A stretch of 64,000 bases of DNA from Chitinophaga caeni (lineage in GTDB: Bacteria > Bacteroidota > Bacteroidia > Chitinophagales > Chitinophagaceae): positions 4,659,001-4,723,000 of the forward strand of contig NZ_CP023777.1 in the NCBI RefSeq assembly GCF_002557795.1, written 5' to 3'. How positions within the stretch are numbered: position 1 is the first letter of the stretch; each line of letters starts with the position of its first letter. Made by a program: the position numbers and the translations under genes. A model generated the notes under the pieces. That model searched no databases and had not been told where the DNA came from. It saw only the letters and a program-made list of their open reading frames with translations. This document shows, piece after piece, positions 46,111 to 54,847 of this stretch.

Positions 46111-46142
46111 TTGCAATCGATGGTATCGCGGGCTTATATTTG
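46111..46142 (+). promoter_or_regulatory. Candidate Bacteroidota promoter for the PL8 gene
   Basis: TTG (46111-46113), 21 bp, then TATATTTG (46135-46142), an exact match to the TAnnTTTG -7 consensus of Bacteroidota primary-sigma promoters. It lies 93 bp before the start codon. Confidence 0.4.
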
Positions 46143-46234
46143 GGGGTGTTAAAAATTGTCGTTCTACTAAACCACTCTAAATTTCGCAGGGTTTAGTCCA
46201 ACAACAATAATATTCAAACTATAGGGAAGCAGCT

Positions 46235-48430
46235 ATGAGGTTGTTGTTAATATTTATTTTGCTAATTAGTGGCCTCGTGAAGGCTTCCGGTCAAGATAGG
46301 TCTCACCGGCATATATATGACACAATATTAGCACGCATCCATAAGGAACAACTGGACGCCGTACCAAGCATAACTAAATTGGATCAACAGGTTGGACAGA
46401 TATTAAAAGGAATCGATCTAGAAACGGGTCGATGGAATAAAATTGATTATGCGGATCACCGGCGTATTAATCCGGGTTGGCTCCCGATATTAGGCGGGAT
46501 CAGAAGTATGACAGTTGCGTATACGCTCCCCGGTAGCAAGTTTTACCAGGACGATGCTGTATGGTTTGCCGTCAATAAAAGCATCGATTTTTTCACCCAC
46601 CAAGATCCATTGCCTTACTGCGACAATTGGTATATACAAGGGATTTCCAGGCCGCAAAAACTGTCATTAAGCCTGGTAAATATGGAATTTGGACACAAGA
46701 AACTGGTTGATTCCATTAAGCAAAGTTGTATCGACGCAATTTGCAAAGATACTGCTATCAATAGTCCCGGAAGAAACAATCCCCTGCACCGATTCAACTA
46801 TGGGGCAAACAAGACCGAAATTGCCATAGGCTGGATCTACACCGCTGCACTGTTGCGGGATAAAAAAATGTTGGCAATCGGAAGCAAGGAGGCTTTCGCC
46901 CCTATCGAGCTCACCACTGGAGAAGGTATACAATACGACCTTTCATACGATATGCATTATGGTTATTTATATAATGGCGCTTATGGAGCCGTGTTTTTAA
47001 ATAGCATCTTGAAAGCCATGCAATATACCCGCGGTACGGATTACGCTGTAACAGCTGAAAAGCTGGATTTATTCCGCAAATTCATTCTGGCATCCATATT
47101 TGGTATAACGAGGGGGCAATGGATCGATTGGAACACTGTCGGGCGGGGAATTTCAAGGCGTAATACCTTACTAAGAAATTACAGCGGCATCCTTTCGCAA
47201 CTCGCTAAAATCGACTACCCTGCAAGGGCGTCCTATGAAGCGATCCGCTTGCGAAACACGGGAGAACGGCCAGCTTCTTACATGGTAAAACCTAGCCACG
47301 CGGTATATTGGAGTACTGATTACACGGTACACAACCGGCCGAACTATTTCTTTTCGATCCACGCCGTTTCCTCTAGGAATTTTTCCCAGGAAATAGGCAA
47401 TAAAGAAAATATAAAAGGTTATTGGGGAGCAGAAGGAACTACTAACTTGCAAGTAAGGGGTGATGAATATTTCAATATATTTCCACTTTGGGATTGGGCC
47501 AAGTTGCCGGGAACGACCCTGCCGGATACGGTTCCCATCTTGGAAGATAAGGCGCCGGGCTCCGGCGATCGCCGCGGAACCAGTCCTTTTTGCGGCGGCG
47601 TATCTGACTCCTTGTACGGCGCAACAACTTATGTCATCAACGATGACCTCGGAACCAGCGCCAAAAAATCTTGGTTCATGTTTGATGAAGAAATAGTTTG
47701 CCTCGGCAGCAGCATCAGCTCCACCCTGCCTAACGACGTAAATACCACGCTGAACCAATGCGTATATAATACAGGGGATGGAATATATTTATCATCCCGG
47801 GGCTCAGTTGAACACTTGAATACATCTCTACACCGTAAAATAGCTCATCCCGATTGGCTAATTCATGATAGCATTGCATACCTATTCCCCGGTGATGAAA
47901 TGATTGAATTAACAGTGGAAAATAGGCGAAGTGATTGGACGGTCATCACTGCAAACGGCGCCGCGTCAAACAAATTCATAGAGAACAAAAAGGTATTTCA
48001 GCTTACGATTCCGCATGGCACTTTCCCAGCGCAAGCAGCGTACAGCTACATCATAGTTCCAGCTATCAAATCACCCGGAGATTTAAAAACCTATTTAAAG
48101 AAAAATCATATTTCCATTGTTTGCAATAATGCTGATATGCAAGCAGTATACCACCGGGAATTAAAAATGTGGCAAACGGTATTCTTCAGGGCGAAGCAAC
48201 CTTTAAACACGGGTAATTTTAAAATTAGTACGGATATCCCGGCAGTGGTTATGATCCGGGAAAAATCCAAGGGAAATTATGAATTGCATATTGCTGACCC
48301 CAGCCATTCACATCAACAGGTTACCATCATGATACAAAAAAACAAACATGGTAAAAGCCGACAGGTACGATTAAACTTACCACGGGAACCTTATGCCGGG
48401 CAAAGTGTATCAACAAGGTTCAGCCTTTAA
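46235..48430 (+). CDS. Exported polysaccharide lyase family 8 (chondroitin AC/hyaluronate lyase-like)
   Basis: A 731-aa secreted lyase with a Sec signal (residues 1-19). The alpha/alpha toroid holds NWYIQGISRPQ, GANKTEIAIGWIYTAALL, YDLSYDMHYGYLYNGAYGAVFL and RGISRRNTLLRNY. By spacing the catalytic set is Asn192, His241, Tyr250, Arg304 and Arg308: His-Tyr 9 apart, Tyr-Arg 54, Arg-Arg 4, as in chondroitinase AC of Pedobacter heparinus. Beta-sandwich domains follow (VWDWAKLPGTTLP-like motif PLWDWAKLPGTTLP). It breaks uronic-acid-containing glycans by beta-elimination; the exact substrate is uncertain. It is isolated from a SusCD pair. Its last 11 bp overlap the convergent 2H phosphoesterase gene. 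Confidence 0.88.
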   Translation: MRLLLIFILLISGLVKASGQDRSHRHIYDTILARIHKEQLDAVPSITKLDQQVGQILKGIDLETGRWNKIDYADHRRINPGWLPILGGIRSMTVAYTLPGSKFYQDDAVWFAVNKSIDFFTHQDPLPYCDNWYIQGISRPQKLSLSLVNMEFGHKKLVDSIKQSCIDAICKDTAINSPGRNNPLHRFNYGANKTEIAIGWIYTAALLRDKKMLAIGSKEAFAPIELTTGEGIQYDLSYDMHYGYLYNGAYGAVFLNSILKAMQYTRGTDYAVTAEKLDLFRKFILASIFGITRGQWIDWNTVGRGISRRNTLLRNYSGILSQLAKIDYPARASYEAIRLRNTGERPASYMVKPSHAVYWSTDYTVHNRPNYFFSIHAVSSRNFSQEIGNKENIKGYWGAEGTTNLQVRGDEYFNIFPLWDWAKLPGTTLPDTVPILEDKAPGSGDRRGTSPFCGGVSDSLYGATTYVINDDLGTSAKKSWFMFDEEIVCLGSSISSTLPNDVNTTLNQCVYNTGDGIYLSSRGSVEHLNTSLHRKIAHPDWLIHDSIAYLFPGDEMIELTVENRRSDWTVITANGAASNKFIENKKVFQLTIPHGTFPAQAAYSYIIVPAIKSPGDLKTYLKKNHISIVCNNADMQAVYHRELKMWQTVFFRAKQPLNTGNFKISTDIPAVVMIREKSKGNYELHIADPSHSHQQVTIMIQKNKHGKSRQVRLNLPREPYAGQSVSTRFSL

Positions 48431-48929
48431 AAGCATATTCTTTGTAGGCTCTCCAGGGCCCCCTTAAATATTCCCAGGTCTTTAATCCCGTTGCTTTTAA
48501 ATTTCGGGGGATGAATCCCGGTAGCAATTGTTCATACAAGAGTTGTGCTTTAAATTGTGTAACCTTATTTTGGATAGTTATATGCGGGCGCAACAACTGG
48601 CGATCCTGTCTTTTTAAATACGGTTCTAAAGGCTGTTGTAACTGTATATGTAACCCGGTCAAAACAGGTGAAACCAACTCGAACAAGACCCCATTGGCAA
48701 AAAGTCGCGGACCTAAAACCGTAATATCAAAGCAATCCCTATGGCTGGCAGCCTCGATCGCTTCATGAACAAAGGGGATGTTCGGCAAATGGTGAAATAA
48801 CGTGATATGCGCCGGCAAATAGTTAGCATGTGCCGGGAAATGGGTGGCACGCAAGCCATTAAAATATTGCATATCACGCGGATCCACTTCCAAGGTTAAA
48901 ATAAGCGGGTGATTTGTTGCTAATTTCAT
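48420..48929 (-). CDS. 2'-5' RNA ligase family (2H phosphoesterase)
   Basis: A 169-aa protein with the two HxT motifs that define the 2H superfamily: HITLF (His41, Thr43) and HITIQ (His116, Thr118), about 75 residues apart. Family members hydrolyse or form 2'-5' or cyclic phosphodiesters in RNA or nucleotides. It is cytoplasmic, a single gene convergent with the PL8 lyase and overlapping it by 11 bp. The terminator at 48982-49017 separates it from the actin-bactofilin operon upstream, so it probably has its own promoter at 48930-48980. Confidence 0.85.
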   Translation of the reverse strand: MKLATNHPLILTLEVDPRDMQYFNGLRATHFPAHANYLPAHITLFHHLPNIPFVHEAIEAASHRDCFDITVLGPRLFANGVLFELVSPVLTGLHIQLQQPLEPYLKRQDRQLLRPHITIQNKVTQFKAQLLYEQLLPGFIPRNLKATGLKTWEYLRGPWRAYKEYAFKG

Positions 48930-48981
48930 CTGGTTTCAGTCATCATGGATACAGATATAATTGTAACTATGGTGTCTTGGT

Positions 48982-49017
48982 AAAATTAAAAAGGGTTATG
49001 AATGCCATCCATAACCC
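48982..49017 (-). terminator. Intrinsic terminator of the actin-bactofilin operon
   Basis: GGGTTATG (48993-49000) pairs with CATAACCC (49010-49017). On the minus strand the hairpin is followed by CTTTTTAATTTT, a clear U-tract. It lies 30 bp beyond the stop codon of the 53-aa membrane protein gene. Confidence 0.8.
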
Positions 49018-49046
49018 GGGTATACTAAATGAGTTGTAAAATCTTA

Positions 49047-49208
49047 TTAATCGTCCTTACCATTTTGCGGGCTGTCACTTGATAATGCGCTGGTCTTGCC
49101 CTGCCGTAATTTCTTCCGGAATTTCTCACCCTTCAGCACCCAAAGTATAATGGATATCCAAATAAAGAGCGCTGCGGTTAAGATATAAGTTCTTTCAAGC
49201 GTTATCAT
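49047..49208 (-). CDS. Small single-pass membrane protein, 53 aa
   Basis: ATG at 49208, stop TAA at 49047. It reads MITLERTYILTAALFIWISI, then ILWVLKGEKFRKKLRQGKTS and a short acidic tail ending NGKDD. One membrane helix (residues about 7-25) is followed by a strongly basic segment (KGEKFRKKLRQGK), so the C-terminus should be cytoplasmic. It starts 36 bp after the bactofilin stop on the same strand and is followed by a strong terminator, so it is the third gene of the actin-like/bactofilin operon. A role in anchoring the filaments to the inner membrane is plausible but unproven. I know of no named family. Confidence 0.65.
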   Translation of the reverse strand: MITLERTYILTAALFIWISIILWVLKGEKFRKKLRQGKTSALSSDSPQNGKDD

Positions 49209-49244
49209 TAGCTATAAGAATTAGCAGTCAAACAATGTAATTAT

Positions 49245-49691
49245 TTAAAACCAATTTGACTTTTCCTCCTCATTTTTCACTACTTGCAAAGGCACTTCTT
49301 CCGGTGCAGATTCTGCAATTTCTTGAAGTTTTTCCAGCATCTCGTAGGCATCATGTTTTTCTATGACCCCATGTATTACTGCTTGCGGAGCAACTTCGAT
49401 GGCGCTACAATACACATTTCCCCATACCAGGGCAGAATCTTGTACAGATGCTTGGGAAGAAACCACCAACAGGTCATCCACCTTGCCGGCAATTACCGCC
49501 TGATCCGCCATCACTTTCCCCTTGATATGCCCATCTTTTCCCAGCCATAAGCGCCCCTGTATATTTACATCCCCTTCAACTAATCCATTGATATAAATAT
49601 TTCCTTTCAAGTTCAAGGGGCCTTGCAAAACCGCTAATTTACCGACACTGACATCAACTTTCCATTTAAACAACTGTTTCGCTAATACCAT
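49245..49691 (-). CDS. Bactofilin family cytoskeletal protein
   Basis: A 148-aa bactofilin. The beta-helix core (residues about 16-115) has the repeating hydrophobic-Gly pattern: VGKLAVLQGPLNLKGNIYIN, GLVEGDVNIQGRLWLGKDGH, IKGKVMADQAVIAGKVDD, ALVWGNVYCSAIEVAPQAVIHGVI. Short polar tails flank it. Bactofilins self-assemble without nucleotide into stable filaments, often at the membrane, and organise cell shape, polarity or surface structures. It lies 11 bp downstream of an actin-fold ATPase and 36 bp upstream of a small membrane protein in one operon, an unusual pairing of two filament-forming families. Confidence 0.9.
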   Translation of the reverse strand: MVLAKQLFKWKVDVSVGKLAVLQGPLNLKGNIYINGLVEGDVNIQGRLWLGKDGHIKGKVMADQAVIAGKVDDLLVVSSQASVQDSALVWGNVYCSAIEVAPQAVIHGVIEKHDAYEMLEKLQEIAESAPEEVPLQVVKNEEEKSNWF

Positions 49692-49702
49692 AATAATACC
49701 GA

Positions 49703-50761
49703 TTAATTAGCGCTAGCGCTAGCCGCCGGTTCGCTATTATTAAAATAGGAGATAATGGATGTCGCATTGCCCAGGTCGATCCCTGCACATTTACCGGGAT
49801 AGTTACCCGAAATCCTTACGGAATTATGCAGATAACCTACGCTCGTAATGTTTTCCGGGTCCGGTGCAACTTCTACATCGATAAACCCGGCAAATTCTTC
49901 GCGGAAAGCTTCTACTAATTCTTGATAATATGCGCCTCCACCCAATAAATATATTTTTGTACAGTTCTCAAGATCCAGGTCCGTAAAATAATTTTTCATC
50001 AAGGGGGAGATCACTTCCCGGTAATATTGTTGCAAGATGGTTTTGCGCGTATTGGCAAGATCAATCCTTTTACGGTTGGTAAAGAGCGAACCCTTTACGA
50101 AGGCATCATCCAATTGGTGTTCGTTTTTCATCTCCAGGAAATATGCCTGGTTCAGCTCCCTCCCGAGATTATTTACCGCGTAGCGAATGCCGTGGGAAGA
50201 GAAACAAGTCCTGTGAACAAGTCCATCCGGCGACACTAAACCGCCCTCGACAGTTCCGAAACCTAAGCTGACAGCAATAAAGTTTTCATCTTCCGGGATT
50301 TGTAACATCTTTTTCAAGCCGATAATACCGCCTACGATCTCCGGTAAGATTTCGAAATGCTCAATATCGAACAAACCCTTCTTGATACTACCTTGCAGGT
50401 TATACGTTTTGGTATCGTATTCCACCATGAAGTGGCGTTTCTTAAGAAATTGTTCCGCTGCTTGCTTATAAACATTATAAGTAGAAAAAGGGAAACCCAT
50501 GGTAATAGCACAAGGAGATTGGATTTTATCCGCCAACACTACCATGGCCGCTTTAAACAATATCTCGAAATCCTCTTCTTGCGGAGAAGTATTCGTGACC
50601 CTGCCAGGGTTGATACCACCTTTCTTGGCAAGATTGCCCACGAGATACCAATTTTCGTCTTTCTTGATTTTCAGACCATTCACGAGGTCTTTCGAAGAAT
50701 TCTCTGTATTGCCATAGGATGTTTCATATACACTCGGCAAGTTTAGGGTAGTTACGTTCAT
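49703..50761 (-). CDS. Actin-like (ParM/ASKHA) ATPase, apparently circularly permuted
   Basis: A 352-aa actin-superfamily protein whose motifs are out of the usual order. The N-terminus starts with LNLPSVYET and WYLVGNLAKKGG, which in ParM-like proteins follow phosphate-1. A phosphate-2-like motif is at 161-176 (FIAVSLGFGTVEGGLV; Ser165 where Asp is usual). The adenosine motif is at 269-283 (KIYLLGGGAYYQELV), followed by the ITSVGYLHNS segment. Only then, at 326-339, comes phosphate-1, CAGIDLGNATSIIS, 13 residues before the stop. Upstream of the ATG the frame is closed by TAA within about 13 codons, so no N-terminal copy is missing. It is the first gene of an operon with bactofilin and a 53-aa membrane protein. 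Filament formation is expected but not shown. Confidence 0.8.
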   Translation of the reverse strand: MNVTTLNLPSVYETSYGNTENSSKDLVNGLKIKKDENWYLVGNLAKKGGINPGRVTNTSPQEEDFEILFKAAMVVLADKIQSPCAITMGFPFSTYNVYKQAAEQFLKKRHFMVEYDTKTYNLQGSIKKGLFDIEHFEILPEIVGGIIGLKKMLQIPEDENFIAVSLGFGTVEGGLVSPDGLVHRTCFSSHGIRYAVNNLGRELNQAYFLEMKNEHQLDDAFVKGSLFTNRKRIDLANTRKTILQQYYREVISPLMKNYFTDLDLENCTKIYLLGGGAYYQELVEAFREEFAGFIDVEVAPDPENITSVGYLHNSVRISGNYPGKCAGIDLGNATSIISYFNNSEPAASASAN

Positions 50762-50920
50762 TGTGAGAAGGGATTGATTGTTGTTTAGTCCTTGAAATTA
50801 AAGAATACAAATTAATAAATCATTAAATTCATATAATTAATTTTATAATATCTTTAATTATCAAGGGCATCAAATTCAATAATTTAGGTTTTCAGAATTG
50901 TATTCTTTCCCGTTTGCTAT

Positions 50921-50951
50921 CAAAATTAGGGGATTAATGGATAGAATGCAA
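50921..50951 (-). promoter_or_regulatory. Candidate promoter of the actin-bactofilin operon
   Basis: On the minus strand: TTG (50951-50949), 20 bp, then TAATTTTG (50928-50921), a match to TAnnTTTG. It would give an AT-rich leader of about 150 nt. The -33 part overlaps the end of the sigma factor gene. Confidence 0.35.
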
Positions 50952-51560
50952 CGGTATCGCATGAGATTCCCGATAAATTTCTGTTGCGATGAGAAGAAAA
51001 AGCGCCAAATCCCGGTCGGAGAACTTCAGCCTTAACTGCGATAACGCCTTGGCTTTATGCTCTTTCACGGTAAATAACGAAAGGTTCAGTTTCGCCGCGA
51101 TTTCATCCAGTTTTAATCCATCGAAGTAAAACATGCGGAAAACTTCCTGCCTTTTGGGAGAAAGTTGTGCTATCTCTGCATAAATAGACTGCATGAGTTC
51201 TGAACGGATCATTCGTTGCAAGATATAATCATCCTGTTGTTGCACATCCAGGTATAAAATCTCCTTTTGATAAGCGTGTTTGACTTTCGCATGCCGCAAA
51301 TTATTCAAGCAGGCATTCCGGGTAGTGGTATATAAAAAACTCTTTATACTTTGTGGATGATCGAAATCGTTGTGACGGTTCCATAATTTCACATAACTAT
51401 CTTTCACGATATCTTCGGCCTCGGCCATATCGTCCAATAGTTGATCCGCAAAAAAGCACAAAGCCTTGTAATACTGTTTAAAAAAAGCATCAAAAGCCTT
51501 GGGATCACCATCTCGGAAAGCAGGGATGATTTCCTCCAACATATCCGGTTGCTCCATCAT
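50934..51560 (-). CDS. ECF RNA polymerase sigma factor (FecI-like, Bacteroidota type)
   Basis: A 208-aa ECF sigma factor. Region 2 has DPKAFDAFFKQYYKALCFFADQLLDDMAEAEDIVKDSYVKLWNR, and region 4 has IAQLSPKRQEVFRMFYFDGLKLDEIAAKLNLSLFTVKEHKAKALSQLR with the HTH. It is divergent from a plus-strand set with a lipoprotein, a metalloprotease, FecR and a SusC carrying an STN domain. It is therefore most likely the sigma factor controlled by that FecR, although two genes lie between them. It would be released to transcribe the sus genes when the SusC transducer senses substrate. Confidence 0.9.
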   Translation of the reverse strand: MMEQPDMLEEIIPAFRDGDPKAFDAFFKQYYKALCFFADQLLDDMAEAEDIVKDSYVKLWNRHNDFDHPQSIKSFLYTTTRNACLNNLRHAKVKHAYQKEILYLDVQQQDDYILQRMIRSELMQSIYAEIAQLSPKRQEVFRMFYFDGLKLDEIAAKLNLSLFTVKEHKAKALSQLRLKFSDRDLALFLLIATEIYRESHAIPLHSIH

Positions 51561-51757
51561 TCCATGAAATTATTCGGTACACATTTAGATATTGGCTGAT
51601 TCTCGAAGCGGCTAAGCTAAAAAAATTATATGAATTAGCACGCACTTTTATGATGGGTCTCTTTTTCATTTTTTTTTTTGATCCCGGCTAGTTCGTTTTA
51701 CAGGCGAAGGTGTTTTAACAGCAATTACATTATCAACCAACACCAATTGTTGTACAA

Positions 51758-52303
51758 ATGAAAGATTTTAAAAATTTGTTCTATGGCTTAGCCACGGCCG
51801 TTCTAGCATGTTCAATATATGCTTGCTCCGGTCCTGCTGCACCACCGGAACGAAAAAAGATGCCCGCCATTATGGATGATGGCTTCGCCGGGGATATTCC
51901 CTTGCATGCATTCGCGGAAGAAAATTCGCAAACCGGCTTACCCTTCGCCACGGGGAATGTAGATTTATTTACCGGCGGCAAAGCGGTCTCCTATTATTCG
52001 GTATCCTTACCGGATATTGGCTTAGACTCGATGGCTTTATCCCTCGTAAACAATTACCAACCATTATTGATCCCGATGCTGGCCAACGTACCATCGGGAA
52101 AGGGTCTTATCCTGGATTTAAGAAGTAATGCCAAGGGCAGCGAACGTGCCGATTACAAGGTATCTATCGCTGGCAGGCAATTTCCTTTAACCATCCTCTG
52201 GAACCAATCCAGCGCTTACAGGGTAGGCTCTTTTATTGCTGCGGTCAAGGGTTTAAACCAATTAGAAGGTTTCCAATCAGAAACCAACTTAGCCAATTTC
52301 TAA
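51758..52303 (+). CDS. Hypothetical lipoprotein, 181 aa
   Basis: A signal peptide with lipobox (VLACSIYACSGPA) is followed by a Pro/Lys-rich linker and a beta-rich domain (FATGNVDLFTGGKAVSYYSVSLPDIGLDSMALSLVNNYQPLLIPM). I recognise no family. It is the first plus-strand gene of the third Sus locus and lies 62 bp before the metalloprotease gene. An accessory role at the outer membrane or periplasmic face of that system is likely from position alone. Confidence 0.65.
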   Translation: MKDFKNLFYGLATAVLACSIYACSGPAAPPERKKMPAIMDDGFAGDIPLHAFAEENSQTGLPFATGNVDLFTGGKAVSYYSVSLPDIGLDSMALSLVNNYQPLLIPMLANVPSGKGLILDLRSNAKGSERADYKVSIAGRQFPLTILWNQSSAYRVGSFIAAVKGLNQLEGFQSETNLANF

Positions 52304-52365
52304 CAACATCATCCCGTTTCAAGTCCCCAATTATTTCTTACTAATTAATCATCTGAACCTAAGCT

Positions 52366-54828
52366 ATGAAGAAATATGCTTATTTGAGCCTATGCTTGGC
52401 TTTGGCTTCCTGTGCGATTTTCAAGGGCGGAAAGAAGAAAAATCAAAAGAAATCCCCCGCAACAACCACGGCAACCAAACCAGCTACGCCTGCAAACAAA
52501 AACGGCGTGAAGCCTTTTAAAACGATTATCAAACCGGGCTTTCAACACCACGAAGGATTGTTTACAGTTCATAACTCGGTAGCATTCGACAGCTTGTTCT
52601 TCGAAATACCCGACAGCCTGTTCGGCCGCGATATCATGGTCATCAACAGGATCAGTAAAATGCCGGGCGGTATGCATCTATATGCCGGGGAATCGCTGGA
52701 CGAAAGCATGATCTCCTTCGAGAAAGGACCGAACGAAAATATCCGCATCCGCTACCGCTACGTAATCAGCGATGCAGATTCTACTAATGCCATTTCGCGT
52801 GCCGTTAAAAACTCTAATAACGACCCGGTTATCGAAACATTACCCATCAAGGCTTACGGTAAAGATTCTTTAAGCTACGTGGTGGATGTTAGCAAGATGA
52901 TCAAGGACAACAGGAGCCTTTTTAACAACGTAACCAATTCGAGTTTCACCAAGAATATCGAGGCCCGCAGCATGCGCGATCACGAAGTATTGGATGTTAC
53001 GGCATACCCGATCAATGTAAACGTGAAAACCCTGAGAAATAATGAATCCAAGGGTGATTCGCAAAAAGGTGTCGAAAAGGTTCCCGTTTCCGTTGAAACG
53101 ATTACTTCGTTCGTATTACTTCCGAAAGTGCCAATGCAACGCAGGATATTTGACCCGCGCGTAGGCTTCTTCGCTGATTACAGCTATGAATATGCCGATG
53201 ATCAACAAAAGATCAACATTGCAAAATTTATCAACCGCTGGAGATTGGAGCCAAAACCGGAAGATGTTGAACGCTACAAACGTGGCGAGCTGGTTGAACC
53301 GAAACAGCCGATCGTGTATTACATCGATCCCGCAACACCTAAGCAATGGCGTAAATACTTGATCTTAGGGGTGAATGACTGGCAAAAAGCTTTTGAAGCA
53401 GCTGGTTTCAAAAACGCGATCATAGCGAAGGAATGGCCTGAAAATGACAGCACGATGCATTTAGATGATGCGCGCTATTCATTTATCAACTACTTCCCTT
53501 CCGAGATCGCTAATGCTTACGGTCCTAATGTGCACGACCCCAGGAGCGGACAAATCATCCAGTCCCACATCGGATGGTATCATAACGTGATGCAATTGGT
53601 GCACGACTGGTATATGATCCAGGCAGGTCCAAATGATCCGCAAGCGCGTAAAGCGAAATTCGACACTGAATTGATGGGTCAATTGATCCGATTCGTATCA
53701 TCCCATGAAGTTGGTCATACCCTGGGCTTACGTCATAACTTCGGTAGCAGTAGCAAAACACCTGTTGACAGCCTGAGGAGCATTTCTTACCTGCGCAAAC
53801 ACGGCCATACAGCCAGTATCATGGACTATGCCCGTTTCAACTACGTGGCGCAGCCCGAAGATCACATCCCGCAAGAGTTGCTTTTCCCGCGCATCGGTGA
53901 ATATGATACCTGGGCCATTAAATGGGGTTACAAGGACAATTTCACCCCCGATGATAAGGAAGATAAGAAGATCATGAACCGTATGACTACGGCCGCATTA
54001 CAACAAAACGACCGCCTTTGGTTCGGGGATGGCGAAACCATGCAAACAGATCCGCGCAACTTGACCGAGGACCTGGGTGATGATGTCATCAAGGCTAATA
54101 CCTACGGTATCAAGAATTTGAAACGCGTGATGGACGGCTTGCCAAACTGGACACAAGAAAGTTCCGGTTTCCACAATACGATGGCGGAAATGTACAAGCA
54201 AGTACAATCGCAATATTTCCGTTATATGAACCATGTGATCCGCCAAGTGGGCGCCACCATGTTTACCATTCATGTAGGCGATTATAGTAACCCCGCATAT
54301 GTTCCGGTATCCCGAGAAAAGCAAGTAAGGGCATTGAAATTCTTTAACGATGAATTATTCAATACCCCGAACTGGTTACTGGATTCGAAAGTAACGGATA
54401 TCGTCGGAAACCCTGATAAAGATGACTTCCTGATGGATTTACAGGCGCGGGTAATCAACACATTGCTGGACGCCAAAAAATTAAATGCTATCATAGGCAA
54501 TGAAAACCGCTTCGGTGATAAGACTATAGGAATCAAGGAGTTTTTGAGTATCTTGCACAATGGGGTTTGGAATGAATTGAACGACAGCCATTTGAAAATA
54601 GACACCTATCGCCGGCCACTACAAAAAGCCTATATCGGGGCATTATCAGCCATATTGTTAGCCACCGAGGCAGATGTTCGCGAATCAGATGCAGCCACCA
54701 TCGCCAATGCAGAGTTGCAACAACTCGACAAACAAATAAAACAAGCCAGTACGCGCACTTCTGACTTCTTGACGAAAGCTCACTTATCAGATCTTTCCAG
54801 CAGGATTAAGAAAGTGTACTCTAATTAA
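52366..54828 (+). CDS. Zinc-dependent metalloprotease (DUF5117/DUF5118-type) lipoprotein
   Basis: An 820-aa lipoprotein (lipobox LALASCAIF) with a Lys/Thr-rich linker. It has an N-terminal domain of the DUF5118/DUF5117 type (GLFTVHNSVAFDSLFFEIPDSLFGRDIMVINRIS) and a metzincin core. The zinc motif is HEVGHTLGLRHN (His447, Glu448, His451, His457), with Met-turn-like SIMDYARFNYVAQ. The C-terminal domain (about 530-820) is helical. Homologues are common beside SusCD genes in Bacteroidota. It should degrade proteins or peptides at the cell surface or in the periplasm and supply the SusC/SusD pair downstream. It is 19 bp before the FecR start, so it is in the same operon. Confidence 0.88.
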   Translation: MKKYAYLSLCLALASCAIFKGGKKKNQKKSPATTTATKPATPANKNGVKPFKTIIKPGFQHHEGLFTVHNSVAFDSLFFEIPDSLFGRDIMVINRISKMPGGMHLYAGESLDESMISFEKGPNENIRIRYRYVISDADSTNAISRAVKNSNNDPVIETLPIKAYGKDSLSYVVDVSKMIKDNRSLFNNVTNSSFTKNIEARSMRDHEVLDVTAYPINVNVKTLRNNESKGDSQKGVEKVPVSVETITSFVLLPKVPMQRRIFDPRVGFFADYSYEYADDQQKINIAKFINRWRLEPKPEDVERYKRGELVEPKQPIVYYIDPATPKQWRKYLILGVNDWQKAFEAAGFKNAIIAKEWPENDSTMHLDDARYSFINYFPSEIANAYGPNVHDPRSGQIIQSHIGWYHNVMQLVHDWYMIQAGPNDPQARKAKFDTELMGQLIRFVSSHEVGHTLGLRHNFGSSSKTPVDSLRSISYLRKHGHTASIMDYARFNYVAQPEDHIPQELLFPRIGEYDTWAIKWGYKDNFTPDDKEDKKIMNRMTTAALQQNDRLWFGDGETMQTDPRNLTEDLGDDVIKANTYGIKNLKRVMDGLPNWTQESSGFHNTMAEMYKQVQSQYFRYMNHVIRQVGATMFTIHVGDYSNPAYVPVSREKQVRALKFFNDELFNTPNWLLDSKVTDIVGNPDKDDFLMDLQARVINTLLDAKKLNAIIGNENRFGDKTIGIKEFLSILHNGVWNELNDSHLKIDTYRRPLQKAYIGALSAILLATEADVRESDAATIANAELQQLDKQIKQASTRTSDFLTKAHLSDLSSRIKKVYSN

Positions 54829-54847
54829 TCGACCGAAATTGTTTAGC

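Noticed and set aside
46084..46152. 22-codon frame MKLLLAYILLQSMVSRAYIW... resembling a short signal peptide
   Set aside because: Overlaps the candidate promoter of the PL8 gene, and has no partner or conserved feature.
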